From Sequoia sempervirens (Eukaryota; Streptophyta; Pinopsida; Cupressales; Cupressaceae): a stretch of 64,000 nucleotides of DNA. Each line of letters begins with the position of its first letter. Within the stretch, counting starts at the first letter, position 1. Below the pieces are notes generated by a model, which saw only the letters and a program-made list of their open reading frames with translations, ran no database searches and was not told where the DNA came from. Positions 31,566 to 43,394 of the stretch are shown here, piece by piece. The stretch lies in NCBI GenBank assembly GCA_007258455.2, contig VDFB02047230.1, positions 159,100,635-159,164,634 of the forward strand, in the 5' to 3' direction. The position numbers and the translations under genes are program-made.

Positions 31566-34500
31566 TTGTGATTTGTATAACCCTTTTTTGGAGTAGATCT
31601 GGTGTATAGTTGAATCAAATACTTTCATGGGAAAAATGAAGACATTGCAAGATATGAGGGTTTTGTACAGGTGTTTTTTCTATAGATTTGTGGTTAATTT
31701 TTGCAAATCTAGGGTTATAAATCTTTGTTTGAAAGAGGTTTTTTATTGGATGTTCATCATGATGGTTTTGTAGGGGAAATATTGTAAATGATCCTTTGGA
31801 ATAAAATAGACCTCACCATTGGATCCAAGAGGCTCGAGAGATGAATATTGACATAAAATTTAGCCTATCTTGGTTACAAAAAAATGTAATTTTTTGTCCC
31901 CTGCTCTTATCGTAGTCATATGACCGTCTACTTTGTTGTAGAGAAAAATAAGATTATTAAAATTATATGTGTTAATATTTTAAAACCCTATTAAAAATAT
32001 ATATTGAGTGTGTGGAGGGGGGCGCATCTCTAGACCAAGGTACCACTCCACAACTTGCCACACATGTTGCGGTCTGACAGGCCAAACGATGTTGTTAGTA
32101 CTGTCAACATTGCAAGCCATCAGTTAGTCGGATTAGGCCCCCGGTCTAAAGGGGACCACTGCACCCCCACGAGGGGATGAAAAAAAATTAAATTAATGTT
32201 GACAAAATAAATATTTAAGCTTCCAATATATTTCAAAAATTAAATGTCGCCCAATTTATATTAAAAACTTCAATAAAATCAAAAATTTAACTCCATTCTA
32301 TAATGCCAGCGGGTCTGCCACCGGTGCGCTACTTGGGGCACCACTGCCGCTAGTGGCTTTGCTTGAGGGACACCTAAAATTTGATTTCATAGCCAAATTG
32401 TGAAAAAAAATTCCAAGGGGCATAACTTTTGCCCAGAGTGTTCGTTTTGTGACTTCTTATACTTGTTTGAAAGGTGGTTCCATGTACTTCATTGTGGTAT
32501 TAGTGTTCCTTCTAGATTTTTTTTATAATTATTTTCTTGCTAGAAGTTGGATGTTCTTTTTAAAGTTGGAGAATTCATATCTTGTGCATACAGAGTCAGA
32601 TTTTGGACTTCTTATAGTCTACAAAAGCTTGTTCAGAGAACTACATAGTGGATCAGGTTTGGAGATGTTTTGGCATGATTTATTTGTTGTTATTTTCATT
32701 TAAGTTTCTTATGGTTTACTTTTACTATGATGATTTTTTTGAGGTTATTCCTATTCGAATCTTGGTGATATGATGTTGGATTCATTGAATACTCACATGT
32801 ACATCTCTAATTACTCTCATTTGACATGGATATCAATATATTGTTGGATTTTTATGTTGCATTGTTGTATCTACAAGTTGTGTAGTGTTGTAGGTGGTAT
32901 ATACTTATAGGTTGCATTTATGATTTGAATATGGGTTGTCTATGCCCATATATGCTTCAATGCTGTTACATATTCAGTTTTGTGGCTTGGTTTAGTCACT
33001 TGTTTTGTTGTTTTGGTTGTCATGTTGAGATGGAGAGATGGTATTACTAGGTGCAATCATGATGTGGGACCTATGTAGTTGACTATGTGATGTAGACATG
33101 TGTGACACGGTTGGATTATGTTGCTAGTATATTTGGTGGTGATCATGGTATCATGGATGTTTCTATCCTTTAAGAACTTTGGTATGACATGATTGTTTAT
33201 ACAGGTGCATTATTGGTGGTGTTGGAATGATTCCTATTGGGTTTGTGGCATTGTATCTTCTCGGCTTGATGATCCTGGTTATGGTTGATCTTCGTTGATG
33301 AGGTTATTATCACAATGTCATGGATAGCTTGGCTACACATTTTTGTGGGAGCTTGTGATAGTGATGGTTTGGTGGTGTTGTATCTTCTTGGTTTGGAGAT
33401 CATGGTTTGTACTCTTCCCTTTGGGAGCTCGATATTGAGTTCTTTGATTGTATTGGTCCCATGTAGGATATTCATTTAGAAGATGGTTATCATGTTTCCA
33501 TAGAGATCTCGGTATCACGGTTTAGTGGGAGCTTGTGGCAGTGATGTGGATTCATCATTTGATGGTGGATGATCTTCTGTAGTATTTTTTGGTGTCATGG
33601 ATAGACTCTTGGATCATGTTTCTATGAAATGAGGGCTCTTTAACATCTTGGGTTTCATTTATAAGAGATGGTTATATTTCATGTGGTTTGGAGATGTTGA
33701 CATCTTGGTTTTCCATGGAGGACTTCTTTAGTCTTTGGTTGAGACGTCATAATTTTTTTGACATGTGATCCTTGTCAATGATAGGATGGTTTTTTATTAT
33801 GTCATGATGTACTCTTGATTTAGCATTTTGAGTTTTGGAATGATATAGGTACATGATATGTTCATTGGAGCATATGATCTTCTTTTGAGGAGATGTGAGA
33901 TCATGATGGGTTCCTAATTTTGCAGGCATGCATTTTGGATTTGACTTTGATTTTTGTTGGTTCTCTTGGTGTTGGTTACTTTTTTCATTTTCTCAAAAGC
34001 TTCATGATGGTGCTATGATATATTTGGAGTTTGGAATGGTTTTATTGATTACAGGTTCTCATGGATACTTGGAGACATAGGTTAGGCTAGGATATCTCTT
34101 GTGATTAGATACATACATTGAGATGGTTACTCATTGATGAGGTTTCAGCTGGAAGTCCAAGGAGCCTACACCTTAGTGGATGTGAGTTCAACATGGACTT
34201 ATGAGGAGATTGTTCCTAGATGATTCGTGATGACTTGGATATCTTGGAGGAGCATTCTCATTCCCCACTCTTGGTCCACTCGATAATTTATCATTTGAGA
34301 GGTATTTTCCATTGTTACTTTTAGATTGCATTATGTTTTATGCTCTATATTCTCATACATATGGATCTTTATCTATGGTTTGATAGTTATGGAGGGTTCA
34401 TTTGAGAGATTTTGGCATGTTTATCTCCTTATACATTGTGATATTATTCATTGATGTTGATGTTAGATGTTATTGGGCTTACTCCCTTGGTTTGGGATAG

Positions 34501-35184
34501 ATTTGGTTTTATTTTCCTTTGGTTTGAGATGCATACATCTTGGTTATGGTTAGATGTGTATAGTGCTATTATCTTTGTGGTTTTATGGAGGATATCATAC
34601 TTATAATATCTTAGCATTTAGAGGTGTGTGTATAAGGACATGCTATAGGTTTTAATTTTCACATTCTCTCTTTGGTCTTGTTCTACCTCTTGGATGTTTG
34701 TATTCACATGCCATTGGTTTTGAGATCTTGCATGGAGCTATGGTGATCATTATATTTGTGGTCATGTTCTTTCCATTATTCTTTGGTGATGACATGGAGT
34801 TTCCTTTATCTATTTCCTTTTTTAGGTGTGAAGAACTTGGGAGAGCTATGGAGACTTATGGTGAGAGATGTATTGCAGCATATTGGTTTGCAAGATTTGC
34901 ATACCATTATGGGTGTTCCTTGGTACTACATGATGTTGGTTACACCTTCTATGTGTTTCTATTGGTGGATCTTCGGTTTCCTTGATCATTTTAAAATTTG
35001 ACATTACTTATACAGTGGGAGTTCCTAGATGTGTATGTTCATTTTATGATAGGTTTGGCACTTGGAGCTTGTGATTGCATGTTATGGGTTTTATATATTG
35101 ATGGAATAAAGTTCACTTGTTATGATTGGTATACCTTTTAGGTATGGATAGTTGGATGCGTTTGCATTTGCTATGGGTGTTGTT
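31566..35184 (+). other. Non-coding internal region of element D (left part)
   Basis: Rich in TTG/ATG/GGT words with no sustained reading frame and no RT, integrase or gag motif that I can see. Two short G+C-rich islands lie at 32010-32170 and 32305-32360. Phrases repeat loosely, such as GTGGGAGCTTGTG near 33343 and 33529 and TTGTATCTTCT near 33251 and 33379. The 84- to 95-codon ORFs here lack family features. Confidence 0.55.
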
Positions 35185-35540
35185 TTTAGACACATAAAAT
35201 GTACATGCACTCAATCCTGATCTACTAACATCTCTTCATCCTGAAGTATCCCTCTATCTAACAATTTAATCAAATAGCCTTATTTGATTAAAGTCATCAT
35301 AATTCCCCTTTTAATTAAATAAATCCCTTGATTTAATTAAATCATTGTTTCTATGCAATTAGCTAGGTCATTTCATCTTCCTATCTTTGTTTAATTAAAT
35401 AATCCATATTATTTGATTAAATATCTAAAGTTCATCTAATTAAATTAAATAAATCAATTGGAAATTGAAACCATGGATGGACACTTTGCTCGTGGCTTGC
35501 AGGAGGTAGGTTCAGCTGCTATTGAATATTTTAAAAAATT

Positions 35541-36866
35541 TTGGGGTGCCAAAACAAGTATGAGGGAGGAGGTAGGTTTTTGGACTCAATTGAAAAGGGG
35601 GTTAGTGAGTCAGACAATCTAATGTTGTGCAGGGTAGTCACAAAGGAAGAATTCAAACTCACATTGTTTCAATTACATCCTTACAAAGCAACAGGCCTTG
35701 ACGAATTCCCAACAAAATTCTACCATATGTGTTGTAGTTTCATAGGAGATGATTTGTGGAAGCTGGTGGAAGACTTTAGAAAGACGAAGCACTTTGTAAA
35801 AGATTTAAATAACACTGTGATAACACTAATTTTGAAGAAGGAAGAATGCCACTCGTTTGGCGATTATCAGCCCATATCACTATGCAACACCGTCTACAAA
35901 GTTATTGCTAAGGTATTCGCAAATAGGCTAAAACTGGTTTTGGGAAACATAATATCCATAAAACAAAATGGTTTCGTGCATGACAGAGAAATTACGAATA
36001 GTATTCTTCTTCTTACGGAAGTAGTACATTCTCTTAAACAAAGTAGGTATGTAGGGATGCTAATTAAATTGGACGTGTGCAAGGCCTATGACAAAGTGGT
36101 GTGGCCTTTTTTAATCAAGGTAATGGAGAAAATGGGATTTTGCTTTCAATGGTGTGAACTTATTTATTATTGCATCTCCTCGGTACACTTTTCAATTGCA
36201 GTCAATGGAACCTTGCACAATTTTTTCCAGGCCACGAATGGCCTTAGATAGGGAGACCCCATCTCTCCTTTCATGTTTGTTATCATCACAGAATCCCTAA
36301 GTAGTGTCATCAAGAGTTGTCATCTTAAGTTGGAATGGAAAGGAGTGTGTGTAGCGCTAAATTTGGAACCCATAACACACTCGCAATTCACTGATGATAC
36401 CTCGCTATTGGGTGAAGCAAGTATAAAGGAAACCAAAGTAATCAATGGTGTGTTGGAAGATTACGAAAGAAAATCAGGCCAAAAAATGAATAAGGAAAAT
36501 TCACACATTTTCTTTTTCAACACAAGGCAGGCATTGCAATTGGCAATCACTAGAATTCTAGGTTTTCAAACTGGGAAAATACCTACAAAATTTTTAGGGG
36601 TTAAAATCTTTGATGGAGCATGCAAATCAAATCATTGTTCTGAGGTTCTTGACAAAAGCAGAAGCAAGGAAATGGCGTGGAAGAACAATTGGTTTTCATT
36701 CACTAGGAGAATAACAATGGTAAAGGTTGTTTTGTTTGCCCTTCCCATTTACACAATGTCCCGCTACGAGGCACCAGTGAAAGCTGAAGAGGACATGGAG
36801 AAAGTCCTTAAGCAATTTCTATGGGAAGGATCTCAAAACGAATGCAAGATCCCACTTATTGGCTAG
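35541..36866 (+). pseudogene. LINE reverse transcriptase
   Basis: Motifs run in order: FQLHPYKATGLDEFPTKFY, LILKKEECHSFGDYQPISL, ANRLKLVLGNII..QNGFVH and KLDVCKAYDKVVWPFL. Then NGLR-TAG-GDPISPFMF has the stop at 36249-36251 where LINEs have Gln. The catalytic box is FTDD (SQFTDDTSLL) and keeps both Asp. The thumb includes KFLGVKIFDG and RRITMVKVVLFALPIYTMS. The frame ends at 36864-36866 (TAG, probably a former Trp). One frameshift near 35570 separates it from the N-terminal text upstream. It would copy LINE RNA at the nicked target. Confidence 0.9.
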
Positions 36867-36913
36867 GAAACAACATGCAAAACTAAAGAGGCTGGGGGGT
36901 AGGTCTGCGGTGG

Positions 36914-38551
36914 GTGAAGCTTCAAAATAATGCCCTAGGTGCGAAACTAATATGGAAAATTTATAGGCATCCGAATAAACCGTGGTGTCAAATAATCCAG
37001 AACAAATACCTGGACAATAATGATTCTTCTAGAATATTGACTATTGAAAACTTGGAGGGTGGATTGGCGGTATGGAAGTTTCTCTCAAAGTGCAAGCATG
37101 TAATTATGAATCATTTATCTTGGCATCTAGGGAATGGTCGAAGGGCGATGTTTTGGACAGACTTGTGGGATGGACACCAGAGCCTGTCAAAGATGTTTGA
37201 TTTGGGAAATTATGTGGAGAGACTTTAGGAGGACTATGGATGCAAAGTTGCAGATTATGTGATATTTGAGCCAAATGCGATTCGGAGACAATACAAATGG
37301 AAGGCGGTGGATACTTAGCCTTTACCCTCAAAAATAAAATCCACAATGGAGAGGGAATTAGTTTATCAGTCGGTGAATTTGAGTAACAGGGAGGACATGA
37401 TCATATGGTGTGGGGCTACTTCGGGTGAATATTCAGCCAAATTGGGGTACCGAATTTAGGTGGCACAATGCGAAGAAAAATATTGGCTGGTGACTCTATG
37501 CTGGAAACAGGAAGTTCTACCAAAGGAGGGTGCTTTCTTGTGGGTTTCCAATTACAAGCGATGCCTTACAGGGGAAAGATTGAAAAGATTAGGAATTGCG
37601 GGCCCCTCAAGATGCCCCTTATGTGAAAGTGATGAGGAAAGTGTGGATCACCTATTTTTGAACTATCAGATGGCGGCTACATGTTGGGATTGGTTACAAG
37701 ACAAATTTCAGTTTCATGGACCAAGACAAGTGAAGCTAGAAGAGTTCTTGTGTAGCTGGGCAATTGCTAATAAGGGGGGCTATTGGAAAGGCTTGTGGAT
37801 TTTGGCCCCTGCAATAGTTGTATGGCACATTCGGAAGGAGTGAAATAGGTGTATCTTCTGTGATAAGGCTATGGGTTGGGACCTAGTTATTACTAAGATT
37901 CAAGGGGCCATCATTGAAATGGAAAATAACATAATCAAAATTGGGTCCAAAGGAAAATTCACAAGGTGGGATGAGTTGATACAAAAGACCAGGAGTGAAC
38001 TCAAAGTACCGAAATCGGGGGCAAGTACGCAGGCTAAGGTAGACCAGAAGCTTGTCTGGTGGTTGCAACTAGTACGTTTGAAGTGGAAGCTTAATTTTGA
38101 TGGTGTTGCAAAAGGTAACCTTGGGCCGGGTGGTGTTGGATGCATAATAAGAGATAAGGTTGGCCATTGCGTGTGGGCTGCTTTGAAATGCCTAGGTACT
38201 CGCACCAATAACATAGTGGAAATGGAAGCATTAGAACTTGGGTTGGAGCTATGTCTTAAGAAAGGTATACACAATATTGAAATAGAAGGCGATTCGCAAA
38301 TTTGTATCCAGGCCATCTCCTCCAGGAAGTCTCCGAGTTGGAAAATGGAAAATTGGGTAAAACGGATTCAAAATATTTTGGGAAAATTCAATGACTTCAC
38401 CTTAGCACATGTTTATAGAGAAGCCAACAAAGCTGCTAATCTATTGGGTAATTTTGGTGTATCTCAAGTTATAGTGGTACTCATAGATTCTCATACGGAT
38501 TGTTGGCCCGGCCTAGAAACAATACTGGATCAGGACAATAGGAAGGGGTGA
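36914..38551 (+). pseudogene. LINE C-terminal region: zinc-binding domain and RNase H
   Basis: 36914-37228 contains NALGAKLIWKIYRHPNKPW, the post-RT region of plant LINEs. 37460-37843 contains GAFLWVSNYKRCLTGERLKR, then CPLCESDEESVDHLFLNY, the zf-RVT zinc-binding pattern. 37871-38551 contains WKLNFDGVAKGNLGPGGVGC, EMEALELGLEL and IEGDSQICIQ, then HVYREANKAANLL. RNase H catalytic D, E and D are visible; the final position, usually Asp in KAADLLAN, is Asn. All three pieces share one frame with stops such as TGA in IRKE-stop-N. Confidence 0.85.
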
Positions 38552-38739
38552 AATGTCTGTCCCAAAAATAAAAAGTTGTCACAGGTGTCACTTTAGTACA
38601 TTGGCCTCATCTGCAAGCATAATTTTTGTAAGTCCTTGTGGGATACTATGCAACCTCTTTTGCTTACTCCAAAGGCTCGTGAACTAAGGGTTATAGTCGT
38701 AGCTAAGCACACAAGATTGCAAGGACAAATTTAGTCAAT

Positions 38740-39303
38740 TTTTGGGTTATGGTTTATCTGATGGGTCCTTGAAATCCTTTGGTTTTGGTCACTTCCCTTA
38801 TGGCTATTTATTCCAGAAAGGATCGAATCACATACGCAGTTGCATTGAGGCATAGGGTCAAAATGGTAGTTTATTTCGGTTTGGGTTGCTCATGTGCAAA
38901 GGAATCGTTTCCCACGCAATGTAGAAGGTTGTTTATCACTCAAAACCTGGTAGTGTGCAATGCGATAGTGGATTTGGTTTCAACAGTGTTTAACATAGAC
39001 AGACATTGATGCGACAAAAATATCTATGAAATAGTTTTGGGTGCACTGGTAGATGTAACAAAGTCCCAAGAATGTGTGGTCAAGTGGCTTAATGGGCTTG
39101 TGGCGCAGGTGAATGCCCAAGTTGTCACTAATGCAATCATGGAGCTACGATTGGATGGCTGGGAAAGTTTTCCACGCATATATTTTGATCCTGCAATGGT
39201 GGGGGATGAGGACAATCAAGGAGGTGTGGAGGATGTGGAGGAAAAACATGCATGTCAAGAGGATTTAGTGAAATTCATGTCTGATGCGTGGGAGGTTTTC
39301 TGA
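38740..39303 (+). pseudogene. Extra reading frame after LINE RNase H
   Basis: One frame, different from that of RNase H, stays open from about 38770 to a TGA at 39301-39303 with a single internal TGA at 39007-39009. The first part has SRKDRITYAVALRHRVKMVV. The second has ECVVKWLNGLVAQVNAQVVT and an acidic end (GDEDNQGGVEDVEEK). I do not recognise a domain. It may be a captured sequence or a lineage-specific tail. Confidence 0.4.
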
Positions 39304-40129
39304 ACTGGGATCATAAATGCAGACATGGTGGCATTCTCTAGATTCATCGATTCTAGTAGCTCGTGGCTCGGCAATGGGAGCTTAAGAAGGATCATATGGC
39401 CGGGTGGCCTTCTGAACACCATATACCAACACATAGCACATTAGATCTACTGTGGATCTCTATATTGTAATCTAAGGTTTTTTGGCATGCCAATGCCCCT
39501 ATTAAACTGTACATGGGAGCTACCCCCTTTGGTAGCACTTACCAATAAAAAAATTAAATTAAATAAATCAAAAATTTATCTAATTTAATCTAACATCACC
39601 CCCTTTGGTTAAATAAATTAAAAATATTTATTTAACTAAGTCTAAATCATTCTCCTCTCATTTTGAGTTATTTAAATCCTAAAATCTAAGTCAAAATGGT
39701 CAAATCAACTAACATCATTTAAATTAATCAAATCATGATTAATGCTAATCCTAATCACTCAAATCCTCTAGATTTTGCAACTTGCACATGAAAATCAATT
39801 TAATTGATTTATAAATCATCTATTTTCATTCAAAAAAGGCATCAAAGATGGAATATTCCTCAAATTTGAAATCTCCCCCCAAATGGACTTGTCCCTTTCA
39901 ACAAAACATTTAAAATATCTTACATGTCTTTTTCTTGAGCCATGTGTATCTGCTTCACCTTTCACCTCATCCTTCAAGCCATATTTTGAATTTGAATCCC
40001 CCCTTTTTGCACAATCCTCAAAACTTGCACATCCTCCATCCACTCATAGGTTGACAAATGGCACTTTGCCATTGGTTAATTTTTAGTCCCACATTGCTCT
40101 ATTTTGGACATTCATCCATCTTATCATTC

Positions 40130-40137
40130 TATAAATA
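40130..40137 (+). promoter_or_regulatory. TATA box of the element C 5' LTR
   Basis: TATAAATA; the 3' LTR keeps the same box at 49475-49482. Confidence 0.5.
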
Positions 40138-40572
40138 AGAGGCTAATATCCTCATTTCATTATCCACAATTTGAGTAAACTTACTATGCTCAAATATTTA
40201 GCAAATTCCATCCATTATCATTAAATCTTAGCTAAGTTATGCAGGTTTTTCCATTGGAGCACTCACCATCCTTCATCAAAGTGGATCATTCATCAACATT
40301 CATCAACATTCATCAAGCTTGCATCATAGGAATTGGGAAAGGGCCAATTTTCACATCAAATTGGCACCAATTCCCCCATGGGATCATGAGTTTGCTAGTT
40401 GAATTAGGATTCAATCTCTATTTTATTGTTTTCTTACTGTGTTCTTCATCTATTTTCCTAATTTAATCTTTGTAAATGGATTTCATGGGGAATCCTTGTT
40501 CTTGCTTGCATTATATATTCTAATGTGTTTTTTCTTATTGTTTTTCAAGTATTAGGATTGGGTTTCGCACAT

Positions 40573-40592
40573 TTGGTGCTAGAAGAAGGGCC
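40573..40592 (+). other. Element C primer binding site (tRNA not identified)
   Basis: TTGGTGCTAGAAGAAGGGCC directly follows the LTR end CGCACA. It opens TGG like a complement of tRNA ...CCA ends, but is neither the initiator-Met nor the Asp type used by the other elements here. Confidence 0.55.
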
Positions 40593-43270
40593 TATCAGAA
40601 GATCAAATCATGTTTTTTGAGAAAATTATGTGGTTTTTCATGTTTTTGATATTTACAGCAAACAAAACTGCTAACAGTCCAGTGTCGCCATACAGAACCA
40701 CTCAAAAATTCAAACTACACCGCTGAGTCTCCAGCGTCGCCATATAGCGCCGCTACAAAATCAAACAGTGCCGCCATCACAGACAGAACCGCTAGAATTT
40801 CTTACTTTTTCATTCAAACTTAAAATGGCCATATCTTGGTCATTTTTTGGTCTTTTTCAAAAAAACAAAAATTGAAATGGGGTAGAATTTCATAATATAT
40901 CCAATGGTATAGTTTATTATCAACTTTTATAGAATTAAAATTTTCAAATTTTCATTTAATGTCAAATCATAATGAAACTTGGTCTAATTTTTAGGGTTTT
41001 AATGCTCAATCATCTATCTAACCCTCATATCTTCTTTTTTCTTGATTTAATTTGACATTTGGAGCTTTTATTGTAGGTTTTAAAGGATCATTGAGCATGG
41101 AATTCAAAGAAAAAGCATTATCACATCATTGTAACAAGTGTTTTTAAACACTTTGGGAAGAAATTATAATCCCTCTTCTAAGTATTTGCTATCTTTCAAG
41201 CTTTTAGGACCTAAAAAATTTCTTTTGGGCTCTAAAAAGAACATTTCAATTTTTTTCCTACAAAAGGCTAAATGAACTTTAGGACAAACTCACTAGATTT
41301 CGTTTGAGGCTAACAATTGTACAAGGAAAATTCCACATTTGATTTGGTGCTATAAAAAGAATTCACTTTTGCTTTGTGGACTTAAAATGAACAAGTATTC
41401 TCATTGTTTTTTAATTACTTACACAAAGTAATATCATCAAAAGATGTATGCGCTTCTCTCACACCTCACGGCGATCTTGAGAATCAAAAGGCTTTTGGTG
41501 ACATTAGGTTGCATAAGTAATCACCTCCACACTTCATTTTGAGTTTTAAATTGAACAAAACACTTTGCGAGTGTGAGTAAACTAATTGCATACGTTCTCC
41601 CTTTATTTCTAAATGAGGGCCGATCGAACTATGAATGCATTTATTCGCTTTTGTTTATCTCAAAGGGCCTACCTTGGGGAAAAAGTACTCACCCAAGGGA
41701 ACGACTCAACTGGTAACACTCTAAAGCCAAGAGTATTTCCAACCGAGATATAAATGTGGGTATTGGAATAAACATCAGTATCACACAGTTGGCTTTGATG
41801 AGATGGATGTGAAAGGGACTCTCGTCGTATGGGTCAATCTCCATGAATGGAAAGTCCTAATTAAAACCCATGTATTAGAATTTCCAAAATTCTTGATCTA
41901 TTTGTTGGTGCAAGAATGGTCATTCTTAAGCCATCCCACACTTGTACGGTCTTTTAGTAGAAATGGAAAGCATGCCATGGGAGTTTCATGGGTGTTGATG
42001 CTTGGCTGCCCGGTATAAGTGAGTGTCGTGGAGGGGAGCCAGTGGGGTCAAGCATCTAACCATTCGCTAAAGATAAGCGTAGCTGGACTTGTCCAAGTGG
42101 GGACTCAACAAATATTTTCTTTCATATCCATAGGGTTGTACTTATTCTTGGTTACAAAATGATTTGCTTGTTCAAAAACATCTTGGAAACAAACACTTAA
42201 ACATCATCATCAAAATTTCAAACCCTGTAGGAGGTAAATACAATTGACCAAATTCATGTGTTATAGCTTGCCCATGGGATTCACATCCTTAGAGGTTTCT
42301 AAACACTTGAACTTACATCTCAATTTACCTACTAAAGATAAACAATAGGTAACCATTTCCTTGATTTCTTTGAATTCCACATATCACTTTGTGGGATGAA
42401 AAGAAGTTAGGACATTAGAAATTTAGTTTGAAAATCTAATCAAGAAAGTGTTTGTGGTAAGAGAAATTCACTAATCAAGATGAAATCAATTGAACCCCAC
42501 ACATGTGCTTGTGTATCTTTTGTCTTATGGTCTTTTGAGAAAACATTGATCTTTTGGTTTGAAGGGAAAAGCATGTTCTTCAAAACCTTGGCCTTGTAAA
42601 CAATTCCTTCTTAGGTTCATTTAGGATCAAAATCAAACACTTCATCCACCCCAAAAATTTATCATCTCCACACCAAAAAAAATTTTTGGAAACATCATTC
42701 TAGACTTGGGTAAATCATCAAAATCAAAATCACCTTATTTAGTTAAGAGTATATGAATGCATCCTTTCTCATACCTCTAGTTAAATTAGCACACCTTTGA
42801 ACAAGTTCATCCTAAGATCACATCTAACATCTTAGGGTTTACAAGTCCATTATCCAAATCCAATCAAAACCAATCAAAATCAAATCCTAAAGTCTAGCAT
42901 TGATCCAAAGCTCCTAAGAAAAAAAACACCCATATCATTCACCCCTTTCATCCTTCATCTCATCATTGGTCCAAAACATCTTAGGGGTCACTTTTGCAAA
43001 AAGTTCAAAACACAAGAAGAACATGGAATATAAACTTGATTCATTCATCATGAGTGGTCTAAATCAACCAAACTATCAAAGCCTTACAATTCCAATTGAT
43101 TTTCAAAACTAACATTTATACAATTCATACATGGGATCATTATCTCCTACAAACCTCAATGGTACAACAAATGTGAGTATACCCAACTAAATTTTGAAAC
43201 ACCTTTTCCGATGGTAGATTTAAATACAAGTTCAAACTTACAAATCTATCAACGAAATACTCAATGCATG
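40593..43270 (+). other. Leader region of element C
   Basis: Non-coding by eye. A CpG-rich stretch at about 40675-40795 repeats GTCGCCATA and CCGC words in otherwise AT-rich DNA. A second G+C-richer block lies at 41610-42110. No motif of gag or pol. Confidence 0.5.
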
Positions 43271-43394
43271 AGTCTTTAACAAAATAACATTATCCCACCA
43301 AATCCATACATGCCAAATGAGAATATACCAAGTACAACTATACCAAACATGAAATTCTTGAATCGACACTTGGTAAAATTTTGGATAGATATGT

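Larger units (their letters stand above)
35458..39551 (+). mobile_element. 5'-truncated plant LINE (L1-like, with RNase H)
   Basis: The LINE is bounded by the perfect 20-bp target duplication AATTAAATTAAATAAATCAA (35438-35457 and 39552-39571). It begins just upstream of the RT domain, so ORF1 and endonuclease are missing, a usual result of incomplete target-primed reverse transcription. The 3' end is ACCAATAAAAAA, an A-tail. RT, zinc-binding and RNase H regions follow in order, then an extra reading frame. Removing it restores the LTR of element C exactly. Confidence 0.9.
35185..40571 (+). repeat. 5' LTR of element C, split by a LINE
   Basis: LTR sequence occupies 35185-35457 and 39552-40571. 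It matches 48642-49902 throughout; by eye roughly 95% of bases agree. It ends GGTTTCGCACA. A TATA box TATAAATA lies at 40130-40137. Confidence 0.85.

Noticed and set aside
39816..40043. Similar small ORFs at 39816-40043 and 49159-49359
   Set aside because: Same segment of the two LTRs of element C, antisense to its transcription.
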